From: an uncultured Aquimarina sp.
GTDB taxonomy: Bacteria; Bacteroidota; Bacteroidia; Flavobacteriales; Flavobacteriaceae
Direction of reading: 5' to 3'
Assembly: GCF_947492965.1 (NCBI RefSeq)
Contig: NZ_CANLOZ010000005.1
Location: 372,001 to 436,000 of the forward strand
DNA: 64,000 nucleotides
Part shown: piece after piece, positions 9,660 to 17,700 of the stretch
Layout: the number at the start of each line of letters is the position of its first letter
Numbering within the stretch: the stretch's first letter is position 1
The notes under the pieces: model-generated
Database searches by the model: none
What the model was told of the DNA's origin: nothing
What the model saw: the letters and a program-made list of their open reading frames with translations, nothing else
Translations under genes and position numbers: made by a program

Positions 9660-10589
9660 ATGAAAAAAGAAACTATTGGCTTCTTGATATTTAAATATGG
9701 AATCTACGTTATTTTAGGAGGATTACTTTTAATGAGAGTCTGTGGGTATTCTATTGAAGAATTCATTCACAGCTACAAAGCAAAAAACGAAATGGAAACT
9801 ATTCATTATGGCGGATCTGTTTCCGAGGTTAATAAGTATATTGAAATGAGGAATAAAAAAGTTGAAGAGCTTAATTATTTAATTTCAGAAAAAGCAAAAC
9901 AACTTAATTCTATTCTATACTACACAAATGATACAACCAAAATAAACTCTGCAAAAATTCGTGCAAACAGAGAATATAGAAGCCAATATGTTAATCCTTC
10001 TCAAATTGGTAGAAATTATATTGCTGAATCAGAAGAAACTTTAAGATACATAAATGAATTTCAAAAAAAGGAAGATAGTTTAGGTTATAATATTTTTATT
10101 GATCGAGGAAAAGGGAATGAATTTCTTGCTAATATTTTCGAAAAAAAATTAAGTAGTACCATACATCTCAAAAACATCAATAAAAAAGATTCTAAAAACA
10201 AATATAAGGTGATTCAACTTTATTACTATTCCGATAAGGCAAAACAACGATTGACCGAACAAATAGAGAATAGAAAGGCAACTTGGTTTGTTGCAGTTGG
10301 TACAACACCTAAAAAAGAAATAGCATTATTAGATGAAATACAATTTTCTACAACTGTTTTTACAGAAGAAGAGCTTCAAAATCAAAAATTAAATCATAAT
10401 GGTCTTAAATCACTATTTGCTCCAAGTGTAAATTTATCAAAAGAAAGTACCTTCTACTTTATTTGTTACAATAAAAAAATGGACAAACTTACTTTTTCAA
10501 AAAAAGCAGAACTTTTTAAAACTATGTTCTTGAAGAAGCAACCCACTTTAGAAGGAAAGATTAAATCTGTAAAAGTTAACTTCGATTAA
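9660..10589 (+). CDS. Hypothetical membrane-anchored protein under motif copy A
   Basis: This 309-residue protein has a single N-terminal membrane helix (about 8-25) followed by a basic, Lys-rich soluble region. The middle part (about 50-130) is helical, with many Glu, Lys and Asn. The C-terminal half alternates strands (YKVIQLYYY, WFVAVGT). I recognise no domain. It is one of four loci with the GTAACATTT/TACTTATA promoter-like motif upstream, so it may belong to an envelope-stress or surface-signal regulon (inference). It converges with the DoxX-like gene at 10654. Confidence 0.6.
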   Translation: MKKETIGFLIFKYGIYVILGGLLLMRVCGYSIEEFIHSYKAKNEMETIHYGGSVSEVNKYIEMRNKKVEELNYLISEKAKQLNSILYYTNDTTKINSAKIRANREYRSQYVNPSQIGRNYIAESEETLRYINEFQKKEDSLGYNIFIDRGKGNEFLANIFEKKLSSTIHLKNINKKDSKNKYKVIQLYYYSDKAKQRLTEQIENRKATWFVAVGTTPKKEIALLDEIQFSTTVFTEEELQNQKLNHNGLKSLFAPSVNLSKESTFYFICYNKKMDKLTFSKKAELFKTMFLKKQPTLEGKIKSVKVNFD

Positions 10590-10653
10590 GCTACTATTAA
10601 TGAAGAGAATATGTTTTCTTTAAAAAAGTAATTAGATATAGGATAAACTATGC

Positions 10654-11565
10654 TTACTCATAAATCCCATTTAGATAATCTTCTTTTTCGCTCAATCGTT
10701 GATATCTGATTTCAAAAAGCTCCTTGTTTTCGGAAGTACCTTTTATTTGTTTGTCATTAAAGTCCACATCGATAAGTCGCTGCAAGCCGAATGCGGTAGG
10801 TGTTTCAAAACCCAAACTAATTTTTTCATCTTTAATCATATAAAACCCAACATACATAGTATCCTGTGCAGATAATACCAACTGGCTATTATGTTCAAAA
10901 AATAACATGGGCTTTTTACCGATACTACCCTTTCTCAGATTAATCACAGAATCATTAACTTTTATAGTATTCACCTCATAAGAACCAACAATCTTGTGTT
11001 TTACACTAAACATGGATTTCACATAAATTGAAAATACAAAGTAACCAACCGATAGTACTACTAGAAATATATATGGGAATAATCGAAGAAATTTGTATTT
11101 CGGTTTTGATATTACGCCATTAACCTTCCCTCCTAGTTTTATAAAGAATTGATAAATGTCTTTGTAATATTCTAGTAACAATAATAAAGTTATTACTAAA
11201 TCAAAAGTAATATGACCAATGGCAAAAAGAACCTCAAACTCAATGTTTAGAACAAAAATATTAAGACATACTCCAAGAGATAATAGTAAAGCTATGAGCC
11301 GAGTTCTAGGAAAAAGTATCAGTGCACCTATCAAAAATTCTGAGATCCCTATGAACAAATTGTAGTTATAAGAACGCCCAAAAAAAGACCACATATGTTG
11401 AAACTTAGAAACTTCAGCCAGGTAAACAAAGGATTCTGAATGTAACTGACGAAATTGCATATGCAACAATTTGGGGATAGCGAAAGTTATCATTTTAGAA
11501 GAAAGACTGTATATCGCTATATACTTAAGAACGTTTATAATTTTTTTGAAAGTAGATTTTTGCAT
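10654..11565 (-). CDS. DoxX-like membrane protein with C-terminal soluble domain
   Basis: This 303-residue protein has a four-helix DoxX-like core (about residues 15-140: ALILFPRTRLIALLL and neighbours), one more helix at about 165-185, and then a soluble beta-rich domain of about 115 residues starting GSYEV. The 37273-39240 protein carries the same arrangement (DoxX-like core, then GVYEV and a beta-rich tail), so the two are partial paralogues. DoxX proteins are inner-membrane components often tied to redox or thiol stress. The function of the tail domain is unknown. Confidence 0.7.
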   Translation of the reverse strand: MQKSTFKKIINVLKYIAIYSLSSKMITFAIPKLLHMQFRQLHSESFVYLAEVSKFQHMWSFFGRSYNYNLFIGISEFLIGALILFPRTRLIALLLSLGVCLNIFVLNIEFEVLFAIGHITFDLVITLLLLLEYYKDIYQFFIKLGGKVNGVISKPKYKFLRLFPYIFLVVLSVGYFVFSIYVKSMFSVKHKIVGSYEVNTIKVNDSVINLRKGSIGKKPMLFFEHNSQLVLSAQDTMYVGFYMIKDEKISLGFETPTAFGLQRLIDVDFNDKQIKGTSENKELFEIRYQRLSEKEDYLNGIYE

Positions 11566-11720
11566 TCGTTGTTTTGTTTACATCATCAACGAACCAATCC
11601 AAAAATTGTAACAGACAAATTAGAAATCAATTATAGAAGAGAATAAACAGACCATCATTAAAACACTAATAATCAAAACAATAAATTCACTACAAAAAGA
11701 AAAAACAATTACTCAATTTA

Positions 11721-11734
11721 TTGACTTAGGTCAA
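11721..11734. promoter_or_regulatory. FNR/CRP-type operator upstream of ribB
   Basis: TTGAC-TTAG-GTCAA is a perfect 14-bp palindrome matching the FNR/CRP half-site layout (TTGAN-N4-NTCAA). Its centre (11727.5) lies about 40 bp upstream of the start expected from the minus-7 box at 11757-11764. That is the class II activator position known for CRP/FNR proteins. The second gene of the operon encodes a Crp/Fnr regulator, which suggests autoregulation. Confidence 0.65.
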
Positions 11735-11756
11735 ATAGTTTGGTTTAAAACAGCAT

Positions 11757-11764
11757 TAGTTTTG
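11757..11764 (+). promoter_or_regulatory. Minus-7 box of the ribB promoter
   Basis: TAGTTTTG matches the Bacteroidota housekeeping minus-7 consensus TAnnTTTG exactly and lies 24 bp before the ribB ATG. No good minus-33 TTTG lies at normal distance (the nearest is 14 bp away). This is what one expects if the promoter depends on an activator bound at 11721-11734. Confidence 0.5.
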
Positions 11765-11788
11765 TTACTATAAATTAAAAAACACAAA

Positions 11789-12451
11789 ATGATAATTGCA
11801 CAATTAGATAAATTAGAAACATTTGGCATCAATAGTGAAGAACGGTTAGAAAATGCAATAACACATCTTCAAAACGGAAATGGAGTTATCTTAGTCGATG
11901 ATGAAAATAGAGAGAATGAAGGTGATTTAATATTTTCTGCACATACCATGACTATCAATCAAATGGCTTTAATGATTAGAAAATGTAGTGGTATCGTATG
12001 TTTATGTATGACAAATAAAAAAGCTAACCAACTTGATTTACCCTATATGGTAGAAGAAAATACTAGTAGTTTTCAAACACCCTTTACAATAAGTATTGAA
12101 TCCAAAGAAGGAGTAACCACTGGAGTTTCTGCTAAAGACAGATTAACAACAATTCAGGTAGCTAGCAATGAAAACGCTAAAAATAGTGATTTAGTAAAAC
12201 CTGGGCATATCTTTCCTTTAAGAGCTAATGATAATGGAGTATTAGCAAGAAAAGGACATACAGAAGGAAGTATAGATCTAATGAAACTAGCGGGACTAAA
12301 ACCTGAAGCTGTCTTATGCGAAATCATGAATGATGATGGAACAATGGCCAAAGATGATTCCATACTACAGTTTGCTAAAGAGCATAATTTGAGCGTATTA
12401 TCAATTCAGGATATTGTTCAATATCGTAAATTTGTAAGAGACTATAAGTAA
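11789..12451 (+). CDS. ribB: 3,4-dihydroxy-2-butanone 4-phosphate synthase
   Basis: This 220-residue single-domain RibB converts ribulose 5-phosphate to 3,4-dihydroxy-2-butanone 4-phosphate plus formate, a branch of riboflavin synthesis in the cytosol. It has the acidic metal and substrate loop [10 protein letters not shown] at 37-46, the [11 protein letters not shown] region (His157), and CEIMNDDG near 177-184. Its length equals that of free-standing RibB (about 217 residues) and no GTP cyclohydrolase II domain follows, so it is not a RibBA fusion. The stop codon is directly followed by the ATG of a Crp/Fnr gene. A Crp/Fnr-type palindrome lies upstream. Confidence 0.93.
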   Translation: MIIAQLDKLETFGINSEERLENAITHLQNGNGVILVDDENRENEGDLIFSAHTMTINQMALMIRKCSGIVCLCMTNKKANQLDLPYMVEENTSSFQTPFTISIESKEGVTTGVSAKDRLTTIQVASNENAKNSDLVKPGHIFPLRANDNGVLARKGHTEGSIDLMKLAGLKPEAVLCEIMNDDGTMAKDDSILQFAKEHNLSVLSIQDIVQYRKFVRDYK

Positions 12452-13048
12452 ATGACAGACTATAAAGAACTCTCCAACTTCATAAAAAAGAATATCGACA
12501 TTAACGATGAAGATTTAAAAGTTGTTTTATCATATTTTAAATCCATAAATAAAAACAAGAATGATATTTTATTACCTAAAGGTAAAAATAGTCAGGTAAG
12601 TTATTTCGTCGTAAAAGGTTGTTTACGTTTATTTTATATAGATGAAGAAGGCAAGGATATCACACGATATATTGCCTTCGAAAATCAATTTGCAACAGAA
12701 TTAGTAAGTTTTATTACGAACCAACCAGCTCAAGAATCTATTCAAGTTATTGAAAACAGTGAACTTTTATATATTACTCACAGAGATTTCAGACATCTGA
12801 TAAAAACGATTCCCAAATGGAAAGATTTTTATAATATTTATTTAGAAAAAGCCTATGTAAATAATTCCAAGAGATTAATTTCTTTTACTACCTTAAATGC
12901 ATTAGAGCGTTATGAGCAATTATTTGATGTAAATCCAGATATTGTGAAACGTTTACCTAATAAAGTAGTCGCCTCTTATATAAATATATCGCATGAAACG
13001 TTAAGCAGAATTAAGTCTAAATTTCTTTTAAAAAATGAAATCAGCTAA
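12452..13048 (+). CDS. Crp/Fnr family transcriptional regulator
   Basis: This 198-residue regulator has an N-terminal cyclic-nucleotide-binding-like beta-roll (about 25-115) and a C-terminal winged helix with a recognition-helix region VVASYINISHETLSRIK at about 170-186. There is no Cys cluster for an Fe-S centre, so it is not a classical oxygen-sensing FNR. The ligand is unknown. The ATG immediately follows the ribB stop, so the two are one operon. The palindrome at 11721 is a good candidate for its own operator. Confidence 0.88.
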   Translation: MTDYKELSNFIKKNIDINDEDLKVVLSYFKSINKNKNDILLPKGKNSQVSYFVVKGCLRLFYIDEEGKDITRYIAFENQFATELVSFITNQPAQESIQVIENSELLYITHRDFRHLIKTIPKWKDFYNIYLEKAYVNNSKRLISFTTLNALERYEQLFDVNPDIVKRLPNKVVASYINISHETLSRIKSKFLLKNEIS

Positions 13049-13337
13049 GACAGAAAAAGAACAATTAGCAGCATATTTTAGACGATATGGAAAAATATCA
13101 ATTCCTGACATTGACTACTTTTTTACCCTAATGCAAATAAAAGAGTTCTCTAAATCTGAATTTATCTTAGAAGCTGGAAAAACTTGTAAACATCACTATT
13201 TCATTTCCAAAGGCTTGACCAGAACCCTTTATATAGATCATAAGGGGTCTGAGAAAATAACCCAATTTGCCATAGAAAATTGGTGGCTTACGAATTGGGA
13301 TAGTTACAAACAATGGAAAACCAAAAACAAAAGTTAA
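13035..13337 (+). pseudogene. Truncated Crp/Fnr regulator lacking its DNA-binding domain
   Basis: The frame starts inside the end of the preceding Crp/Fnr gene (14-bp overlap) and encodes 100 residues. These match the first half of a Crp/Fnr sensor domain (FILEAGKTCKHHYFISKGL, then ITQFAIENWW). It stops at the point where a normal copy would continue for about 90 residues, and no helix-turn-helix can be found in any frame down to 13554. It is either a gene remnant, probably from a 3' deletion, or a stand-alone sensor half. I favour the remnant. Confidence 0.65.
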
Positions 13338-13553
13338 ATGCTACAATTTTATTTCCCTTCCTGGTGAAATTATTTCAATAATTCTTTTGTCTTGCTACTC
13401 CTCACGCACCATAGATTTTATAAAAATCAACACCAAATAATATTTTCATAAAATCTTTTTCCTTATTTTTCTTATTCGTTTGTCTTAAACATACTTATAA
13501 AATCAAATAACTAACTATACGACAATTCATATTCGTAAAACCAACTAATTCTC

Positions 13554-14510
13554 GTGAAACAATTTTTTATTTGTATACTTCTTTTCCAATTATTGAGTTG
13601 TAAAACAGATTCTAACACTAGTTCCAATATCAAAAATGAATCTAAAACTACCGCAGATAACTCTTCGGTAAACAATACCGAAATTAGATACGTCATTGCT
13701 AGATCAGGTCTCAATTATAGAAAAACACCAAAGGGAAAAATCTTAGGAAAGTTTGAATTTGGTCAAAAATTACAGATTGTAGAGCATACAAATATATTTG
13801 ATGAAATTGTTGACGAGAACAAACACATATCGGGAGAATGGGTTGGAGTTCAAATAGAAAAGGAATCTGATGTAAAATATGTATTCGATGGTTTTATCAC
13901 GAAGAAAAAGGAGTTTGACCATATTGGTAATAACATCGAAAACCTTATCCCCTACGGTTATGAAATAGAATATAAAACAGAAGGAGATTTAAATGGAGAT
14001 AACATAGACGATATTGTTACGGTGATAAGAAAGACAGAAAACTTTAATGGGAATCGAATTGTAATGGTATTCTTAAAAAAGGAAAATAGTTATAAGATTG
14101 ATAAAGTTTCTAACACAGTTTTTCCAAATAAGTTTTTTTCTAATGAAAGTGATATGGAAACTTATTATCAGGAGGATATCAATATTTCAAATAAAGAACT
14201 AAAGATTCAATTATATGGAACAGGACCTGTTGGTAATAACTTGTCTACGTTTAAATATGATGACAAGAAACTAATTTTAACTCATATCGAAACCTATAAT
14301 GTTGGTGCTGGAAGTCATCATAGTCTAAACTTTGATGTAATTAATAGCAAACTAATTGAAGAAGTTACCAATACCATGGAAGAAGACATGCCTACATCAA
14401 CGCAAACTTTTATAATCCCTAAACAAGAGTATCTTTTCGAAAAATGTAGTCCCGAAGATATTATAAGTGACGTTTATCGTAGTACCAGTAATGCTAATCA
14501 GATTGATTAA
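13554..14510 (+). CDS. Lipoprotein with SH3-like domain
   Basis: This 318-residue protein starts at GTG and has a lipobox LLSC (Cys at about 16). It then has a bacterial SH3-like region at about 45-125 (SGLNYRKTPKGKILGKF, then EWVGVQ and DGFITKKK). Next comes a segment with DLNGDNIDD, a Ca-binding loop like those of FG-GAP or dockerin repeats, and a beta-rich C-terminal part. SH3-type modules often bind peptidoglycan or cell-surface peptides. It lies between two Crp/Fnr loci with no clear operon partner. Confidence 0.7.
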   Translation: MKQFFICILLFQLLSCKTDSNTSSNIKNESKTTADNSSVNNTEIRYVIARSGLNYRKTPKGKILGKFEFGQKLQIVEHTNIFDEIVDENKHISGEWVGVQIEKESDVKYVFDGFITKKKEFDHIGNNIENLIPYGYEIEYKTEGDLNGDNIDDIVTVIRKTENFNGNRIVMVFLKKENSYKIDKVSNTVFPNKFFSNESDMETYYQEDINISNKELKIQLYGTGPVGNNLSTFKYDDKKLILTHIETYNVGAGSHHSLNFDVINSKLIEEVTNTMEEDMPTSTQTFIIPKQEYLFEKCSPEDIISDVYRSTSNANQID

Positions 14511-14544
14511 ACAATACGAAAGGTAAATTCAAAAAAAATCAATA

Positions 14545-15018
14545 TTGAAAGAGTTAAAAATAAAGAAAGGACAGATCCTCCAAAGAGAAGGTGAACTAAA
14601 CTCAAAGATTTATCTTGTGAAATCTGGATTGCTTAGAAGTTATTCTATTGACAAAAATGGTAAAGAAAATATATTTATGTTCGCCCCTGAGGGATGGGTA
14701 ATTGCTGATACCTGTTCCCCTGACGTTAAATCAGAATTGTTTATCGATACTCTAGAAGATTCTATTATAGTCGTTTTAAATAAAGATCTCGAAAGAGAAA
14801 AGCAAAATATAGGTGCGCTCACAAAAAGATTGCATGTTTTACAAAAACGTATTTTAATGCTCATTAGTACGAACGCCATTGAACGTTATGAGAACTTCAT
14901 CGAAACATATCCTGATATTGCTCAGCGTGTTCCACAACATATGATCGCTTCTTACATTGGTGTTAATCCAGAAACCCTTAGTGCTGCCAAATCTAAACGT
15001 ATAAAAAAAGATCGTTAA
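14545..15018 (+). CDS. Crp/Fnr family transcriptional regulator, short form
   Basis: This 157-residue Crp/Fnr protein keeps both the cNMP-like beta-roll (GQILQREGELNSKIYLVKSG onward) and the winged helix (QHMIASYIGVNPETLSAAK). It lacks the usual N-terminal helix of 25-30 residues. A stop codon at 14524 prevents extension upstream, so the TTG at 14545 is the practical start. It is followed after 80 bp by a small membrane-protein gene at 15099, the same pairing as at 25348/25974. The ligand is unknown. Confidence 0.8.
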   Translation: MKELKIKKGQILQREGELNSKIYLVKSGLLRSYSIDKNGKENIFMFAPEGWVIADTCSPDVKSELFIDTLEDSIIVVLNKDLEREKQNIGALTKRLHVLQKRILMLISTNAIERYENFIETYPDIAQRVPQHMIASYIGVNPETLSAAKSKRIKKDR

Positions 15019-15098
15019 CATATTTCTTATGAAATCATAATGCACAGATTTTCTACCAGATTTAATTTTGTAATTCAACAAAACTAAAATCAAACAGG

Positions 15099-15548
15099 AT
15101 GAAAATTTTATTACGAGTATCGGCAATACTTTGGATTATTTGGGGGTTAGTTCACATTTTAGCAGGAGTTTTAACAATGAAAGGTATTTTAACAGGTGAT
15201 ATTTCGTCTTCGGTATCAGGAATTGCAGACGCTATTGATCCAAACCTTCTGCAAATGAATTACACAGAAGCATCAGGTGCTATTATCGGTCAGCATGGGT
15301 TTAACTTATTCTGGATTGGAATTGTAACCTTTATCTCAGCATTTTATATTTGGAAAGGAAATAAAAACGCTATTTTTCTTGCTGCGATTACCGGTGGTTT
15401 GGCTGATTTAGGTTATTTTTTATTTATGGATTTAGGAGGCTTTGTAAATTTTATACCAGGGACGTTAATGACCATTTTTTCTTCACTAGCAATAATCTTA
15501 AGTTACTACGTATATTTTAAAACGCTAAAAAAGAATCGTATTCCTTAA
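15099..15548 (+). CDS. Small four-helix membrane protein next to a Crp/Fnr gene
   Basis: This 149-residue integral membrane protein has hydrophobic stretches at about 5-27, 67-88, 90-110 and 115-140. I do not recognise the family with confidence. A TAnnTTTG minus-7 box (TAATTTTG, 15063-15070) lies about 30 bp before the ATG, so the gene probably has its own promoter as well as following the short Crp/Fnr gene. It may be the target of that regulator (inference from position). Confidence 0.65.
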   Translation: MKILLRVSAILWIIWGLVHILAGVLTMKGILTGDISSSVSGIADAIDPNLLQMNYTEASGAIIGQHGFNLFWIGIVTFISAFYIWKGNKNAIFLAAITGGLADLGYFLFMDLGGFVNFIPGTLMTIFSSLAIILSYYVYFKTLKKNRIP

Positions 15549-15676
15549 ATATCAATATATTTTAAAGAAGAATAAATTAAAGAATACTACGAATCGTTTA
15601 TACTGTTATTATCATAAGTGGATAAACATATTTTTTAATATTTTCCAGAAAAAAGCCTAGCTATATAAGAAACAAG

Positions 15677-15706
15677 GTAACATTTTTTATTTTTAAGGTA
15701 CTTATA
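15677..15706 (+). promoter_or_regulatory. Candidate ECF-sigma-type promoter, copy B
   Basis: GTAACATTT starts at 15677 and TACTTATA at 15699, spacing 22 nt, identical to the copies at 9581, 20605 and 31177. It lies 33 bp before the ATG of the 15739 gene. Confidence 0.6.
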
Positions 15707-15738
15707 GTAAAGACTATAAAAACACCCAAAAAAGTAAA

Positions 15739-16323
15739 ATGGAAGCTTTAGGACACTTTATATTCATGATTTTAAAAATCGGAATTCTAGCATCGATTTA
15801 TTCTTGGATTTTGATTATGATCATAACGGTAATTTCTTATTTTAGAAAAGGTAATTCTCTTCACAAAGTAGTACATAATAAAAAGTCAAATTGGTTTATA
15901 TTTGGGTTTATAATTTCTGTTTTACTATTCATTTATTCTTTCACCTATTGGGGAAATCATGGCTTGGGTGATGGCCCTAGAATTCCTATTGGTTATTGGA
16001 ACACAATAGAGAACACTAATTGGGAGTTTTCTGATTTAAAAGGATACCAGAATAAAGACGGACATCAAATTAGTATTTCAAGATTTATCACGAGAGATGA
16101 ATTTTTCTGCGGAGAATTTGATCAAAATCACTTTTTTTATGATTATGAAAATGATTTTTTTGTCTTAAACATGAAGTCGGATCAAATCATTGAATTCAGC
16201 AATAAAGAAGAATATAATGAATATGCGCTTTCAAACAACTTGCCCAAATCATCAAGTTTAATGACCTTTGACCAAAATTACAGAAACTATTTTGGCGGAT
16301 GGAGATTTTGGTTACTTCCTTAA
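15739..16323 (+). CDS. Hypothetical two-helix membrane protein under motif copy B
   Basis: This 194-residue protein has two hydrophobic segments (about 8-34 and 52-72) and a soluble C-terminal part of about 120 residues that is aromatic-rich and acidic. No known domain is recognised. The upstream GTAACATTT/TACTTATA motif links it to the genes at 9660, 20724 and 31236. Confidence 0.55.
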   Translation: MEALGHFIFMILKIGILASIYSWILIMIITVISYFRKGNSLHKVVHNKKSNWFIFGFIISVLLFIYSFTYWGNHGLGDGPRIPIGYWNTIENTNWEFSDLKGYQNKDGHQISISRFITRDEFFCGEFDQNHFFYDYENDFFVLNMKSDQIIEFSNKEEYNEYALSNNLPKSSSLMTFDQNYRNYFGGWRFWLLP

Positions 16324-16576
16324 AAAGTATAATTCATACCTCATTATTTAACACTATCGATAAAACTTTAAATATTGTTCGATTTTCAAGATTTGTAGTA
16401 TACAAAGAAATAAGATCGAGTGAAATAGTAATTTCTTATGAGAAATTGAAATACCAAGGAAAATAAACAGTTTCTCCTCTCCTAGCCAATGCTAAAAAAT
16501 TTATACAATCTTATCACTTTAGATAAAATAAAAAATTCATATTTTGATAAGATAATTCTCTATCAAAAAGAAAGAC

Positions 16577-17038
16577 ATGCAACCTAATCCTCAACTTAAA
16601 AGTTTTATAAAACCTTACGATCCAAAAATCCAAAAGTTGACATTGGATTTACGAAACTTTACAACGGAATTAGTTCCTCAGGCTAATGAGTTGATTTGGG
16701 ATAATTATAATGCTGTAGCTCTTGCTTATTCTAAATCAGAAAAATTGAAAGACGCATTCTGTCATATAGCTGTGTATTCTAAACATGTGAATTTTGGGTT
16801 TAGTCGTGGAGCAGAATTATCCAAAACAACTATTAAACTAGATGGGAAAGGAAAATTGATACGTCATATTTCGGTGAAAGATTTTCAATCTTTCCCTAAA
16901 GAGGAAATAAAAGAACTGATCTGGGAAGCAGTAGGTATATTAGAAAAAATAAATGGTGAATTAATATTAGAAAACAATAATCCCAAAAGCATTGTAATGT
17001 CTATTTCTGAAAAGAAAATAAGACCGAACAAAACATAA
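16577..17038 (+). CDS. DUF1801 family protein
   Basis: This 153-residue protein is of the DUF1801 (YdhG-like) family, judged by the helical N-terminus ending in ELIWDNYNA, the conserved strand CHIAVYSKHVNFGFSRGAEL and a helical C-terminus. The family is common in Bacteroidota and Firmicutes and has a frataxin-like fold, but its role is not established. The gene is 62 bp from the YdeI-like gene, and DUF1801 domains are often found with YdeI-type proteins. Confidence 0.75.
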   Translation: MQPNPQLKSFIKPYDPKIQKLTLDLRNFTTELVPQANELIWDNYNAVALAYSKSEKLKDAFCHIAVYSKHVNFGFSRGAELSKTTIKLDGKGKLIRHISVKDFQSFPKEEIKELIWEAVGILEKINGELILENNNPKSIVMSISEKKIRPNKT

Positions 17039-17100
17039 ACAATTAAAACCAATCCATAAAAGCTTAACTTGGTTACAAGAATATTTATATTGAAAACTAT

Positions 17101-17574
17101 ATGAAATCTTATTCTGGCGAACAGACGATAAAACAACTCGAAAAAAGAAAAGGCGGATATTTCTACTTAAAAATTGATTCTGAAATCATTAATCAATTTA
17201 GTAGAAAAAGGGCGACCAGAATGATTTGTACTATAGACAATATAGTTTCTTATCGCTGTGGTTTAAATCACCTAGGAGATGGAAATTTTTATATCATAGT
17301 TGCAGGAAAACATTTGGAAAAACTAGATAAAGAACTTAATGATAAAGTAGCATATAAAATTGAAGAAGACCCTGATCAACTAGGTGTTGAAATTCCTGAA
17401 GTTCTTTCTGTTTTGCTAGAACAAGATTCCGAAGCCAAAGAAATATTCGATAAAATAACCGACGGAAAAAAAAGAAGTTTGATTTATAGTATTGTAAAAA
17501 TCAAGAATATGGATAGGCAAATAAAAATAATTACAGAATTCTTAGCAAGGGAAAAGGCTAAGCTAGCAAAGTAA
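17101..17574 (+). CDS. DUF1905/YdeI-type protein
   Basis: In this 157-residue protein the N-terminal half looks like DUF1905 (a beta-barrel with YFYLKIDSEI and RMICTIDN). The C-terminal half (EVLSVLLEQDSEAKEIFDKI, then KRSLIYSIVKIKNMDRQI) looks like the YdeI/OmdA bacteriocin-protection helical region. The biochemical role in this family is not known. It follows the DUF1801 gene on the same strand and is probably co-transcribed. Confidence 0.7.
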   Translation: MKSYSGEQTIKQLEKRKGGYFYLKIDSEIINQFSRKRATRMICTIDNIVSYRCGLNHLGDGNFYIIVAGKHLEKLDKELNDKVAYKIEEDPDQLGVEIPEVLSVLLEQDSEAKEIFDKITDGKKRSLIYSIVKIKNMDRQIKIITEFLAREKAKLAK

Positions 17575-17700
17575 AATACTATATTTGAAAGCATTTTTAG
17601 AAACCCTCCAACCTGTTTTTATTCCGAACTCTTTCCTAATTGGTTTTATTCATAAAACAACAAATCTTATACCTACTCGTTTTAAGTTTAAAACCAACAT

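Noticed and set aside
11641..11788. FMN riboswitch upstream of ribB
   Set aside because: The conserved RFN-element sequences are not present; only the FNR-type palindrome and minus-7 box are seen.
13492..13499. TACTTATA upstream of the 13554 lipoprotein gene
   Set aside because: No GTAACA 22 nt upstream.
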